A DNA stretch of 20,465 bases from Bacteroidales bacterium UBA1628. Lineage in GTDB: Bacteria > Bacteroidota > Bacteroidia > Bacteroidales > UBA932. The translations under genes and the position numbers were made by a program. The notes beneath the pieces were generated by a model. It had not been told where the DNA came from. It did not search any database and saw only the letters and a program-made list of their open reading frames with translations. The DNA is taken from assembly GCA_002321335.1 (NCBI GenBank), contig DCMG01000101.1:1-20465 (forward strand), given 5' to 3'. Shown piece by piece: positions 1 to 8,447 of this stretch; positions within the stretch are counted from its first letter, which is position 1; each line of letters starts with the position of its first letter.

Positions 1-3000
1 CACCGGCCGAGAAACCACCGCTCAGCATCAGAATCTGGCAGTTGTCGATGTTCTCCTTCATCTCAGCGATCGACTCGAACACATCCTTGTCCGAAAGGTT
101 GCGGAACACCGATGTCCGGATTTCGGCCCCGGCCTTGCGGAATGCCTTGGCCGAGTCGTAATCGCAGTTCGTGCCAGGGAAGACAGGGAGGTAAGCGACC
201 ACCTTGTCAACCTTAGGGCCTTTATATTCAAGATCAGCTTTCTTGGCCTTGAAAGGCTTCACACCCTCCATTCCTTTAGGCATCAGCCTCTTGAAGTCAG
301 GCTTGCTCACCGCAGGGTAAACTTTCTCGAAGAGTGATGCGTTGAAGTCCATCAACTCGAAGATGGACAGTTTTGTCCCGTTCACACGCACGTTGCCGTC
401 CTCTCCTGAAGTGACGGAGCCGATTTCGATGGCGTTCTCGAAATCAAGAGCGCTTCCGTCGGTCTCCACCACGATCGAACCGTAGCTCAGATTGAACAGA
501 TCGTCCTCCGAAAGGTTCACATCGAAGCCGAAAGCGTTGCCGAAACTCATCTTGCAGAGAGCTTCCGCAACTCCGCCGAATCCTACGGCCCATCCGGACA
601 CAATCGTCCCGTCCTCTATCTTTTCCTGAATATGATTCCAGTTCCTCTTGAGCTGCTCTGTGTCAGGCATCCTGTTCGCGAGCGGAGTGTGCTTCACGAG
701 ATAGAGGCGGTCTCCCTCCCATTTGAGCTCCGGAGAGATCACGTTGTCTGCCTTCACAGGAGTGATGCCGAATGCGATAAGGGTCGGTGGAACGTGGATC
801 GTGCCGTTCTCGGTCTCGAATGATCCGCTCATTGAATCCTTTCCGCCGATGGAGGCGAGTCCCAGTTCCTTCTGCATCTTCAGCGCACCGAGCAGAGCCG
901 CGGTCGGCTTGCCCCATACCTTAGGATCAGCGGTCATCCTCTCGAAATATTCCTGACAGGAGAATCTCATTGTCTCCCAGTGGCCACCGGCAGCCACAAC
1001 CTTGGCGCAAGCCTCGATGAATGAATATGCCGCACCGTGGTAAGGACTCCAGTCGCAGAGATCAGGGTTGAAGCCGAACGCCATCATGCTGGCGGTGTCG
1101 GTGTAGCCTTGAACCGGAAGTTTCTGCACAGAGACCTGAGTTTCTGTTGTTTGCAATTCTCCTCCGAACGGCATCAGCACGGTTGAGCGGCCGATGGTGG
1201 AGTCAAACATCTCTATAAGGCCTTTCTGGCAGGTAACGTTCGGATCCTGCAAGTTGGCGAACATCCTCTCTTTCAGATTCTTGCCCGGCACGTCACGGAA
1301 GAACGGATCCTTGTCCTCGACCGCTCCGATCGTGGCCTTGGAATAGTGCTTCGCTCCGGCGCTGTCGATGAACGCGCGGCTCAGGTCCACAACCACCTTG
1401 TCACCATAAAACATTCTCATCCTGGCCGTGTCGGTGACCTCAGCGACGTGTGTTACCTCGATGTTCTCGCTGTGGCAGAGTCTCTTGAACTCTTCCTCGT
1501 CCTTCGCCTCCACAACGACGGCCATGCGCTCCTGTGACTCGCTGATGGCCAGCTCCGTGGAGTTCATTCCGCTGTATTTGACCGGAACGCGGTCGAGGTA
1601 GATGTCCAGCCCGTCGGCAAGCTCTCCGATGGCTACACTCACTCCGCCGGCTCCGAAGTCGTTCGATTTCTTTATCAGTTTGGTGACCTCCGGCCTTCTG
1701 AAAAGCCTCTCCAACTTTCTCTCCTCCGGAGCGTTACCTTTCTGCACCTCGCTTCCGCAAGTCTCAAGGGACTCCTCGGTGTGCTCTTTGGACGAACCTG
1801 TGGCTCCTCCGATTCCGTCACGTCCGGTACGTCCGCCGATCATCAGCACGACATCTCCGGCCTTAGGGCTTTCCCTTCTCACATCCTCGGCCTTCACGGC
1901 TCCCACAACGGCCCCGACCTCCATTCTCTTGGCGGTGTAGCCCTCGTGGTAGATCTCACGGACATGGGTTGTGGCAAGGCCGATCTGGTTGCCGTAGGAT
2001 GAATATCCATGCGCAGCCTTCTTGGTGATGACTTTTTGTGGAAGCTTGCCAGGAAGAGTCTCGCTGACAGGCTTGTAGATGTCTCCTGCTCCTGTGACGC
2101 GCATCGCCTGATAGACGTAGGAACGGCCGGAAAGCGGATCCCTGATGGCTCCTCCGAGACAGGTGGCCGCTCCTCCGAACGGCTCGATCTCGGTAGGGTG
2201 GTTGTGGGTCTCGTTCTTGAACATCAGCAGCCATCTCTCGGTCTGCCCGTCCACGTCCACATCAATGAAGACACTGCAAGCGTTGTTTTCTTCGCTGACC
2301 TCCATGTCGTCCAGCAGTCCGTGCTTCCTGAGATATTTAGCGCCAATCGTGGCCATGTCCATCAGGTTCAGTCCCTTCTTCTCACGGCCGGTCTCAGCGC
2401 GCATCTTCATGTACAGGCTCATCGTGCCGTCAATGTCTTCCTTGATGAAGGAATCCTCCACGTCGATGCTTTCCAATTCCGTCGTGAAGGTTGTGTGTCG
2501 GCAATGGTCGCTCCAGTAGGTGTCCAGAATCCTCAGCTCGGTCTCGTTCGGGTCCCTTCCTTCCTCCGTGAAGTACCTTACGACCTCGGCGAGGTCATCG
2601 GCGTTCATCGCCAGACCCATCTTTTTGCAATATGCCTTCAGATCGTCCCCGCTCATGCTCCTGAATCCCTCAAGCACAGGAACCGGCTTGACGGCAGCGT
2701 GCTCTGTGTCGGCAAGTTTGCTGAGGTCTTTCGTGCGGGACTCCACAGGATTTATGTAGTAGTGGCGGATCTTCTCAAGCGTCTCTTCGGAAGCGTCGGC
2801 ATCGACAATCAGCAGCTTTGAGCTCTTGATGCTGATCTGTGCTGATGGCTCGATCAGGTGCACGCAGTCCACAGCCGAGGCCGCTCTCTGGTCGAACTGG
2901 CCGGGCAGGTACTCCACGGCGATGTACTTCGCTCCGTCCAGATCTATCGAATCTGTGACAGAATCGGTCACAATCTCTCCGAAGACACTGTAGCGGCTCT

Positions 3001-3160
3001 TTTCAAGAAGCTCAGGCGTGAATCCGAAAAGGTCATAAACATTAAGCAGCCGAAGCGTTTTCAGCTCCAGCTGCAAGTTCTCGTTGAGTTCCCCAAGAAG
3101 ACTCTTTGCCTCCACCTGGAACTCCGGGTGTTTCTCCACGAAAATGCGGTAATTGGACAT
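1..3160 (-). CDS. purL: Phosphoribosylformylglycinamidine synthase, 3'-truncated by window edge
   Basis: This is the large single-chain FGAM synthase of purine biosynthesis. It converts FGAR, glutamine and ATP to FGAM in the cytoplasm. The frame is open from the ATG at 3160 to base 1, giving about 1053 residues without a stop, and I checked the same frame at both ends and in the middle. Visible family signatures are YWSDHCRHTTF (about residue 210), KNETHNHPTEIEPFGGAA, NDFGAGGVSVAIGELADG, ASIGGKDSMSGSF, and the start of the C-terminal glutamine amidotransferase domain (AYLPVFPGTNCDYDSA, then LMLSGGFSAG). The window ends before the catalytic Cys of that domain. The order (PurS-like N-terminus, two FGAMS halves, amidotransferase) matches the roughly 1200-1300-residue family. 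The start MSNYRIFVEKHPEF is supported by a promoter 28 bp upstream. The gene is transcribed apart from the esterase upstream of it. Confidence 0.97.
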   Translation of the reverse strand, partial: MSNYRIFVEKHPEFQVEAKSLLGELNENLQLELKTLRLLNVYDLFGFTPELLEKSRYSVFGEIVTDSVTDSIDLDGAKYIAVEYLPGQFDQRAASAVDCVHLIEPSAQISIKSSKLLIVDADASEETLEKIRHYYINPVESRTKDLSKLADTEHAAVKPVPVLEGFRSMSGDDLKAYCKKMGLAMNADDLAEVVRYFTEEGRDPNETELRILDTYWSDHCRHTTFTTELESIDVEDSFIKEDIDGTMSLYMKMRAETGREKKGLNLMDMATIGAKYLRKHGLLDDMEVSEENNACSVFIDVDVDGQTERWLLMFKNETHNHPTEIEPFGGAATCLGGAIRDPLSGRSYVYQAMRVTGAGDIYKPVSETLPGKLPQKVITKKAAHGYSSYGNQIGLATTHVREIYHEGYTAKRMEVGAVVGAVKAEDVRRESPKAGDVVLMIGGRTGRDGIGGATGSSKEHTEESLETCGSEVQKGNAPEERKLERLFRRPEVTKLIKKSNDFGAGGVSVAIGELADGLDIYLDRVPVKYSGMNSTELAISESQERMAVVVEAKDEEEFKRLCHSENIEVTHVAEVTDTARMRMFYGDKVVVDLSRAFIDSAGAKHYSKATIGAVEDKDPFFRDVPGKNLKERMFANLQDPNVTCQKGLIEMFDSTIGRSTVLMPFGGELQTTETQVSVQKLPVQGYTDTASMMAFGFNPDLCDWSPYHGAAYSFIEACAKVVAAGGHWETMRFSCQEYFERMTADPKVWGKPTAALLGALKMQKELGLASIGGKDSMSGSFETENGTIHVPPTLIAFGITPVKADNVISPELKWEGDRLYLVKHTPLANRMPDTEQLKRNWNHIQEKIEDGTIVSGWAVGFGGVAEALCKMSFGNAFGFDVNLSEDDLFNLSYGSIVVETDGSALDFENAIEIGSVTSGEDGNVRVNGTKLSIFELMDFNASLFEKVYPAVSKPDFKRLMPKGMEGVKPFKAKKADLEYKGPKVDKVVAYLPVFPGTNCDYDSAKAFRKAGAEIRTSVFRNLSDKDVFESIAEMKENIDNCQILMLSGGFSAG

Positions 3161-3187
3161 CTTTGCAAGTTCTTTTTAAGACTATCG

Positions 3188-3219
3188 CAAAGTTAGCCTT
3201 TTTGCCCCACATTCACAAG
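3188..3219 (-). promoter_or_regulatory. Bacteroidota-type promoter for purL
   Basis: On the minus strand a perfect -7 element TAACTTTG (3188-3195) is preceded after exactly 20 bp by CTTG (3216-3219), close to the -33 TTTG consensus of the Bacteroidota primary sigma factor. It lies in the 63-bp gap between the esterase stop and the purL ATG. I saw no purine riboswitch or other structured leader in the short 5' UTR. Confidence 0.75.
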
Positions 3220-3223
3220 ACTT

Positions 3224-4315
3224 TTAGTCAACCCACTGGCTGAAGAAACGCCAGATTTCAGAGCAGGTGTCCATGTCTTTGTCGGACCAGGAATGATCGC
3301 CGCCCTCAACTTTGTAGAGCCATACTTCTGTGGCCCTGCCACCTTTCACCGCCGGCTTTCCGGCCTTGAACTGATAGAGAGTGACTTGGTTACGACCCTC
3401 CCGGCGAGGAAACTCGGTGACATATTCCTCGGTGCAGCCGTTGACGGCGATTATCCTGCTGACCGCGGCGGGAACTGGAATATAAGCTCCCCAGCCACCC
3501 TTGTTCTCCGGATCGCCGAGCCATTCGGACGTGCGGTCCTGTGTGCCGTGCACTTCCATGAAAGGAATCGGATGCTTGTAGGAATATTCAGTCTCCATCC
3601 AGTTGAACTGGAGTCCGGCTATCGAGGCCATGGCTTTGAAGGCCTTGGGAGCACGCATCGCAATCAGGTAGATGATGTCGCCTCCGTTGGACATTCCGGT
3701 GAGGAAAGTGTTCTTGGAACTAAGATCGAATCTTTTCTGCAGTTCTTTGGAAAGTGCGATGAGAAACTTCACGTCATCTGTCTTCATGCCTTGTTGGGAA
3801 GGGTAGCGGACATTCCACCCCGGTTTCCCTTTCGGATCCTTGATCCCCTGAGGATAGCAGACAGCGAAGCCGTTTTTGTCGGCGACATCCATCATGGCTT
3901 TCTTTCCCTTGAGAGCCGAGCCTCCGTAGCCGTGCAGGACTATCACCAGCGGAGCCCCCGCCTTCAATCCTTCCGGACGGTAAAGGTAGTATTCTCGCTC
4001 AAGTCCCTGATTCTTCATCGTGAACCGTTCGCACCGCTCCTTCACTCCGTGATCTTCAGCAGGGCTTTCATTGATTGTGGATGCTTCGACACTTCGGCAA
4101 GCTCTGTACACCGTAGGCTCAGCATCCGGCTGATCCGAAACGTAGAATTTGCTTTGTCTGCTTGTCCGGTCGCATGACCCGCCAGCCTGGTCACTGAGCC
4201 CGCTCGGTCGGTCGCTGAGCCTGTCGAAGCGACTGTCTATTACATTGTCTGCCCCATTGCCACACACGGCACTGACCAGAGTCAAAAGCACAGAAATAAT
4301 CGTGGAGGATAACAT
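3224..4315 (-). CDS. Secreted PHB-depolymerase/CE1-like alpha/beta-hydrolase (esterase)
   Basis: This is a 363-residue alpha/beta-hydrolase of the poly(3-hydroxybutyrate) depolymerase / feruloyl esterase (CE1, LpqC-like) group, probably an extracytoplasmic esterase acting on acylated glycans. Numbering from the chosen start, it has an oxyanion-region motif LVIVLHGYGG (about 123-132), the nucleophile elbow GMSNG with Ser209, an acid in HGTQD (Asp260) and the catalytic His in GGDHSW (His341). The start chosen is the ATG at 4313-4315, because it begins a hydrophobic signal sequence (MLSSTIISVLLTLVSAVCG). The frame extends 14 codons upstream only through a TTG. VSAVC is not a good lipobox, so simple secretion is preferred to a lipoprotein. 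Residues about 28-80, between signal and catalytic domain, look low-complexity and are partly encoded by a REP-like repeat (4189-4233). The substrate is not determinable. The stop lies 63 bp before purL. Confidence 0.85.
   Translation of the reverse strand: MLSSTIISVLLTLVSAVCGNGADNVIDSRFDRLSDRPSGLSDQAGGSCDRTSRQSKFYVSDQPDAEPTVYRACRSVEASTINESPAEDHGVKERCERFTMKNQGLEREYYLYRPEGLKAGAPLVIVLHGYGGSALKGKKAMMDVADKNGFAVCYPQGIKDPKGKPGWNVRYPSQQGMKTDDVKFLIALSKELQKRFDLSSKNTFLTGMSNGGDIIYLIAMRAPKAFKAMASIAGLQFNWMETEYSYKHPIPFMEVHGTQDRTSEWLGDPENKGGWGAYIPVPAAVSRIIAVNGCTEEYVTEFPRREGRNQVTLYQFKAGKPAVKGGRATEVWLYKVEGGDHSWSDKDMDTCSEIWRFFSQWVD
4189..4233. repeat. REP-like hairpin repeat inside the esterase gene
   Basis: At 4211-4233 the plus strand reads GTCGCT, loop GAGCCTGTCGA, AGCGAC, a perfect 6-bp stem around an 11-nt loop. 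A partial second copy (GGTCACTGAGCC) begins at 4189. The same loop occurs at 12514-12592 and 14672-14696 with different but still complementary stem bases. Read on the minus strand in the gene's frame, it encodes SRFDRLSDRPSGLSDQ in the linker behind the signal peptide. The insertion keeps the frame open. Confidence 0.8.
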
Positions 4316-4410
4316 GTTGATTGATGGGCTTTTAATGAATATCCTCCCGTCGAACAAGGCGGGAGGGTAATGCTTACTATCTTGATTTACAAATTGTTGG
4401 TCTCCACGCT

Positions 4411-5205
4411 CTATTTATTTTCGGCAGCCTCGACGGCCTTGAAATAGCGGTAGGAGTTGACCTTGAGCTCACCGGCTGCCGGCTCGTCAAGCACAACGAC
4501 CCCATTCTCGTGAAGTTGAAGCGCTGAAAGGGTGACATAGTGGCTCACAGGACCTTCGATGGCGTCCTTGACGGCCTTGGCCTTTTTGCCGCCGAAAGCG
4601 AGCACGAGAACCTCTTTGGCTCCGCACACTGTGGCGACACCGACAGACATGGCTTGCTTAGGAACCTTGTTGACATCGTTGTCAAAGAAACGGGAGTTGA
4701 CCTCAAGGGTGTCCTGGGTAAGGGTCATGACCCTTGTCCTGGAGTTGAGGGAAGAGAACGGCTCGTTGAACGCGAGGTGACCGTCCTCGCCGACTCCGCC
4801 GAGGAACAGGTCGATTCCTCCGGCCTCGACGATGGCCTTCTCGTAGTCCTCACACTCTTTGGCAAGGTCAGGAGCGTTGCCGTTGAGGATGTGGATGTTC
4901 TCCGCAGGGACGTCAACCTTGTCGAACAGGTTCTTGTGCATGAAACTGTGGTAGCTCTCAGGATGGCTCTCTGGGAGGCCGACATATTCATCCATGTTGA
5001 ATGTGATGACATTCTTGAATGAGATTTCTCCGGCCTCGTACATCCTGACGAGTTCCGCATAGACATCCAGCGGGGTTGAACCGGTAGGGAGACCAAGAAC
5101 AAATGGCTTGTCGGTCTTCTTTGCCTTTGCCTTGATTGCGGCGGCGATGTGGTGGGCGGCCCAGATTGAGCCTTCCTTCTTTGTGTCTCTGATGATTACT
5201 TTCAT
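4411..5205 (-). CDS. nagB: Glucosamine-6-phosphate deaminase
   Basis: This 264-residue cytoplasmic enzyme converts glucosamine-6-phosphate to fructose-6-phosphate and ammonia, feeding amino sugars into glycolysis. It is near the length of E. coli NagB (266) and collinear with it. Visible are the phosphate loop LPTGSTP (39-45), the catalytic Asp72 in NMDEYVGL, and GVGEDGHLAFNEP (137-149) carrying Asp141, His143 and Glu148, the numbering known for the E. coli active site. It starts 45 bp downstream of the stop of a larger NagB-like/PIG-L fusion on the same strand, so the two are probably co-transcribed. No promoter matching TAnnTTTG is seen in the gap. This is the canonical active copy of the pair. 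Confidence 0.97.
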   Translation of the reverse strand: MKVIIRDTKKEGSIWAAHHIAAAIKAKAKKTDKPFVLGLPTGSTPLDVYAELVRMYEAGEISFKNVITFNMDEYVGLPESHPESYHSFMHKNLFDKVDVPAENIHILNGNAPDLAKECEDYEKAIVEAGGIDLFLGGVGEDGHLAFNEPFSSLNSRTRVMTLTQDTLEVNSRFFDNDVNKVPKQAMSVGVATVCGAKEVLVLAFGGKKAKAVKDAIEGPVSHYVTLSALQLHENGVVVLDEPAAGELKVNSYRYFKAVEAAENK

Positions 5206-5223
5206 GATTATATTCTTTTAATA

Positions 5224-5273
5224 TGTTATTTCAATTTTGGAAAAACCTTGTTATTTCAATCTCAGGAAAACCT
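5224..5273. repeat. 25-bp tandem duplication over the stop codon of the fusion gene
   Basis: There are two adjacent 25-bp copies (5224-5248 and 5249-5273), each beginning TGTTATTTCAAT and ending AAAACCT, with 21 of 25 bases identical. The right-hand copy contains the last codons and TAA stop of the NagB-like/PIG-L gene (VFLRLK-stop on the minus strand). The left copy would encode a near-identical ending just past the stop, in the 45-bp spacer before nagB. Confidence 0.8.
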
Positions 5274-7185
5274 CTATGGCTTGATATTCAGCCATTCCGA
5301 GTTCGTCGTAAAGCCTGGCTGTGTTCTGTGTGCGCTCCTCGGCCCTCTGCCAGAACTCTCTCGGGTCGTCGCCCGGGAACGGAACGATGTCTTTCTGGGA
5401 AAGGTGGCGGAAGATGGCGTGGCGCTTCTCTATAAGCTCGTCCGGGCTGAGAGGAACGGCCATGTCCACCCTCCAGAGCTCCCACTCCATCCAGGCACCT
5501 CTGTAGAGCCAGATTGTGGTGTCGTTCAGCCAGTCGTTGCCTTCCTCCTTGAGCTGCTCGATGGCCTCAAGCGCGGCTTCCGTGCAGACCCTGTGCGTTC
5601 CGTGAGGGTCTGCGAGGTCTCCGGCCATGTAGATCTGGTCTGGATGCAGTTTGACAATAAGAGCCTTGATGATGTCAAGGTCTTTTTGTGTGCGAGGAAG
5701 CTTGGTCACACCGCCCGACTCGTAGAACGGCAGGTTGAGGAAGTGCACGTTGGTGTTGTCGTTGAGGCCGAAGCTTCTGTCTGCCCCTCTGGCCTCGCTG
5801 CGGCGGATTGCCGCCTTTATCGCCAGAAGTTCCTTAGGCTCAGGCTCGCCAGGCTTCTTGGAATCTATGATCTTCTTCACTTCATCGAACTTGTCGGCGA
5901 ATCCCAACTGGTAAGCCGCGTCCATGTGCTGAAGCACGACATCATCATGCACGGCAAGGTCTCCGGAGGTCTCGTAGGCGACGTGCACGTCATGTCCCTG
6001 ATGCACAAGGCGGATGAACGTGCCGCCCATGGAGATGACATCGTCGTCCGGATGAGGGGAGAAAATCAGCACCTTCTTAGGGAACGGGTTGGATTTGACA
6101 GGTCTTGTGGTGTCGTCTGCGTTCGGCTTTCCGCCCGGCCATCCGGTGATGGTGTGCTGGAAGTCGTTGAACACATCTATGTTGATCTTGTCGTATGGGC
6201 CGTAAAGCTCGATGAGTTCTCCGAGTGAATTCTCGAAATAGTCCTGCTGTTTCAGCTTGAGAATCGGTTTGTGAACCTTCTGGCAGAGCCACACAACCGC
6301 CTTGCGGATGAGAGTCTTGGTCCACTGGCAAGGACCGACCATCCAAGGCGCCACAAGTCTTGTCAGCATTGAGGCTGACATCTCGTCAGTGTAGAATGAG
6401 ATGTTGTCGTGCTCCTGAAGCCATGTGGCAGGGCAGGACGGATCGATGTCGCCCTCCACGACTTTCTTGACTACGGCTGCCTTGTCCTCTCCCCACGCCA
6501 TCAAGATGATTCTGCGGGCGCTCATCATTGTGCCGATGCCCATTGTTATGGCGGTCTTTGGGGTGACGGAGATGTCGCCGTTGAAGTTGCGCGCCTGCCT
6601 CTTTCTGGATTGGTAGGAAAGCGGAACGGTGCGCGTGCGGCATTTCTCCGATGAACCGGCCTCGTTGAACCCGATCTGTCCGCCTTCGCCGACACCGATC
6701 ACAAGCAGGTCCAGACCTCTTGCGAGCTTGTCAAACTCGGCGCAATAGTCAGAAATATCCTCCTTGGAGACCGTTCCGTCAGGAATATGCACGTTTTCCT
6801 TTTTGACATCCACGTTGTCGAGGAACTCGGCGTGGAGCCTGTGGTTGCGGCTCTGGACAGAGTCTTTGCCGCAAGGGTAATATTCATCGATTGAGAACAC
6901 CTCGACATTGGCGAAGGAGATTTTCCCCTCCTTGAACTGCTCTGCCAGGTTGCTGTAGAGAGACACCGGAGTCGTTCCGGTGGTGAGACCAAGTTTGAAA
7001 GGACGTGGAAGAGCCGCTCTTTCATGGTCTTTGATGGCCTTGACGATGATGTCGGCCACTTTGTCGCTTCCGATGGTCGCGTCATCTGAAATCTCGGTGG
7101 TGATCTTCTCAAAGGAGTGGAGAATGCTCTTCGGCAGGTTCTCCTCAATCAGTCCACCATCCTTTGGTAAAGAAAAGTGCTTCAT
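5251..7185 (-). CDS. NagB-like domain fused to PIG-L/LmbE-family deacetylase
   Basis: This is a two-domain protein of 644 residues. Residues about 40-280 are a NagB-like sugar-phosphate isomerase fold (LGLTTGTTPVSLY at 65-77, FSIDEYYPCG at 97-106, GVGEGGQIGFNEAG at 164-177). Residues about 370-640 are a PIG-L/LmbE deacetylase domain with the metal motif HPDDD (378-382) and DPHGTHR (526-532). Fusions of this type are known in Bacteroidota and are usually annotated as glucosamine-6-phosphate deaminase. PIG-L enzymes hydrolyse N-acetyl groups of GlcNAc derivatives, so a plausible inferred role is deacetylation of a GlcNAc conjugate next to NagB. Oddly, the residues aligned with E. coli NagB Asp141 and His143 are Gly168 and Gln170, while Glu175 and Asp100 are kept, so the N-terminal domain may not be a normal deaminase. 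It is first of a two-gene unit with nagB. The start is the ATG at 7183-7185; MKHFSLPKDGGLIEEN lies before the fold. Confidence 0.9.
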   Translation of the reverse strand: MKHFSLPKDGGLIEENLPKSILHSFEKITTEISDDATIGSDKVADIIVKAIKDHERAALPRPFKLGLTTGTTPVSLYSNLAEQFKEGKISFANVEVFSIDEYYPCGKDSVQSRNHRLHAEFLDNVDVKKENVHIPDGTVSKEDISDYCAEFDKLARGLDLLVIGVGEGGQIGFNEAGSSEKCRTRTVPLSYQSRKRQARNFNGDISVTPKTAITMGIGTMMSARRIILMAWGEDKAAVVKKVVEGDIDPSCPATWLQEHDNISFYTDEMSASMLTRLVAPWMVGPCQWTKTLIRKAVVWLCQKVHKPILKLKQQDYFENSLGELIELYGPYDKINIDVFNDFQHTITGWPGGKPNADDTTRPVKSNPFPKKVLIFSPHPDDDVISMGGTFIRLVHQGHDVHVAYETSGDLAVHDDVVLQHMDAAYQLGFADKFDEVKKIIDSKKPGEPEPKELLAIKAAIRRSEARGADRSFGLNDNTNVHFLNLPFYESGGVTKLPRTQKDLDIIKALIVKLHPDQIYMAGDLADPHGTHRVCTEAALEAIEQLKEEGNDWLNDTTIWLYRGAWMEWELWRVDMAVPLSPDELIEKRHAIFRHLSQKDIVPFPGDDPREFWQRAEERTQNTARLYDELGMAEYQAIEVFLRLK

Positions 7186-7354
7186 TTCACTGAGCTTAAA
7201 ATTTCGTTAAATGTGATATGTTTCGTTGTCCGTTTCCGGACCAAAGCTCTATGTCGTTTCCGTGGGACAAGCAATCGCTGAAAAATCTTTGCCGGATATG
7301 TGGCAACTTATTCTTGCCGCTTGCTGAAACGGCCACGGACACCGTGTCGAATCA

Positions 7355-8215
7355 CTACAATTTGGATGCCGCGACACCGAATGTATCACCATGTTCCAGG
7401 TCGCCATATTCAAGTCCCCGCTTCAGCCAGGTGTAGCGCTGCCTCGCTGTTCCATGGGTGAAGGATTCCGTCACCACATAGCCTTGCGCTTTCTTTTGAA
7501 GATAGTCGTCACCGATCTTCGACGCGCAGTTCAGGGCATTCTCTATGTCACCCTTTTTCAGTGACTTATACTTCCTGTCATCATTCATCGCCCAGACTCC
7601 TGCGTAGTAGTCCGCCTGAAGCTCAAGCCTGACACTGATCGCGTTAGCCTCAGTCTTGCTGACTCTGGCCATTTTCTGGTGCGCTTGGCTGAGCGTGCCC
7701 AAAAGATACTGGACGTGATGTCCGACCTCGTGGGCTATAACGTAGGCGTAGGCCAGGTCTCCGTCCGCTCCTATCTGTCGCTTCATCGAAGTGAAGAAGC
7801 TGAGGTCGATATAGACGCTTTGGTCGGCCGAGCAGTAGAACGGACCTATGGACGAGCTGGCAGCACCACACCCGGAAGTGGTTGATCCTGAATATAACAC
7901 CATTTTCGGAGGGTCATATTCATAACCATGTCTTGCGAATATGGCAGTCCAGACATCCTCTGTCCCCGCCAACACTTTCTTCGCGAACGAAGCCAGTTCC
8001 TGCTCCTCGGCGGAGAAGTCCACCTGCCCGTCAGTCTGCTCGCTGCCTTGGATCGAGGACACTCCTTCCAGCACGGACGAGGGATCTCCTCCGAGCAGCA
8101 TCACAATCAAGGCGATGATGATCGTTCCACCCAGACCCACTCCGGCCTTGGCCCCGCGTCCCATTCCTCGTCTGTCGTCCACATTGGTGCTTTCGCGTCT
8201 TCCTTGAAGGTTCAT
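7355..8215 (-). CDS. YpfJ-type neutral zinc metallopeptidase
   Basis: This 286-residue membrane-anchored predicted metalloprotease belongs to the YpfJ / neutral zinc metallopeptidase family (Pfam Zn_peptidase). It starts with the family-typical basic N-terminus (MNLQGRREST...DDRRG), followed by one transmembrane segment (about residues 24-42, GLGGTIIIALIVMLLGG) and a periplasmic domain. The zinc motif is HEVGH (His162, Glu163, His166), and the downstream ELQADYYAGVWA is the likely source of the third ligand. The ATG at 8213-8215 was chosen because an in-frame start 9 codons upstream would sit on the -7 promoter element. The physiological substrate of the family is not established. It is divergent from tRNA-Leu; 169 bp separate its end from the next minus-strand gene. 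Confidence 0.92.
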   Translation of the reverse strand: MNLQGRRESTNVDDRRGMGRGAKAGVGLGGTIIIALIVMLLGGDPSSVLEGVSSIQGSEQTDGQVDFSAEEQELASFAKKVLAGTEDVWTAIFARHGYEYDPPKMVLYSGSTTSGCGAASSSIGPFYCSADQSVYIDLSFFTSMKRQIGADGDLAYAYVIAHEVGHHVQYLLGTLSQAHQKMARVSKTEANAISVRLELQADYYAGVWAMNDDRKYKSLKKGDIENALNCASKIGDDYLQKKAQGYVVTESFTHGTARQRYTWLKRGLEYGDLEHGDTFGVAASKL

Positions 8216-8239
8216 ATCAATTCCAGTGTTACTTTCTCG

Positions 8240-8247
8240 CAAAGATA
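8240..8247 (-). promoter_or_regulatory. -7 element for the YpfJ-type gene
   Basis: TATCTTTG on the minus strand is a perfect TAnnTTTG match, 24 bp before the chosen ATG. No good TTTG is seen at -33. It supports the downstream ATG as the start. Confidence 0.6.
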
Positions 8248-8359
8248 CTTACTTTTCCTGTAAGCCGGATTGGTTTCCCGAAAAAATGAAGCGCGGAAAA
8301 TCAGAGCGCATGCGACTCTTTTCCCCAATGTTTTTTTATCCAAGCTTTTTTTGGAATAT

Positions 8360-8391
8360 TTTGGAATATCGGAGGAAAATCAATAACTTTG
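8360..8391 (+). promoter_or_regulatory. Promoter for tRNA-Leu
   Basis: TTTG (8360-8363), a 20-bp spacer and TAACTTTG (8384-8391) match the Bacteroidota consensus at both elements. Transcription should start near 8396, leaving a leader of about 50 nt before the tRNA for processing. Confidence 0.85.
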
Positions 8392-8447
8392 CAATCATTG
8401 TGGAAGTGTAAGCGTGATGCTTCCCCGAGGAAAGTCTACTTGAATAT

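Noticed and set aside
2009..2821. Plus-strand open frame of 270 codons.
   Set aside because: It is antisense to purL, which has unambiguous family motifs in the same DNA. The frame has no recognisable domain and is a by-product of GC-rich codon use.
3293..4177. Plus-strand open frame of 294 codons.
   Set aside because: It lies opposite the esterase gene, whose catalytic triad and signal peptide are clear on the minus strand. No domain is seen in the plus-strand translation.
4316..4357. Upstream extension of the esterase by 14 codons from a TTG.
   Set aside because: The ATG at 4313-4315 directly precedes a signal peptide; the extension would bury it behind a polar stretch.
5248..6228. Plus-strand open frame of 326 codons.
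   Set aside because: It is antisense to the PIG-L half of the fusion protein, which has the expected metal motifs. No recognisable protein is encoded.
7186..7354. Possible small gene or riboswitch in the gap before the fusion gene.
   Set aside because: Only a 5-bp hairpin (GTCCG-TTTC-CGGAC at 7228-7241) is visible; there is no clear promoter match, ribosome site or conserved frame.
8428..8437. GAGGAAAGTC, identical to the start of the conserved P4 region of RNase P RNA, between the tRNA promoter and tRNA-Leu.
   Set aside because: None of the rest of RNase P RNA is present; the tRNA follows 10 nt later. A chance 10-mer match is more likely than a relic.
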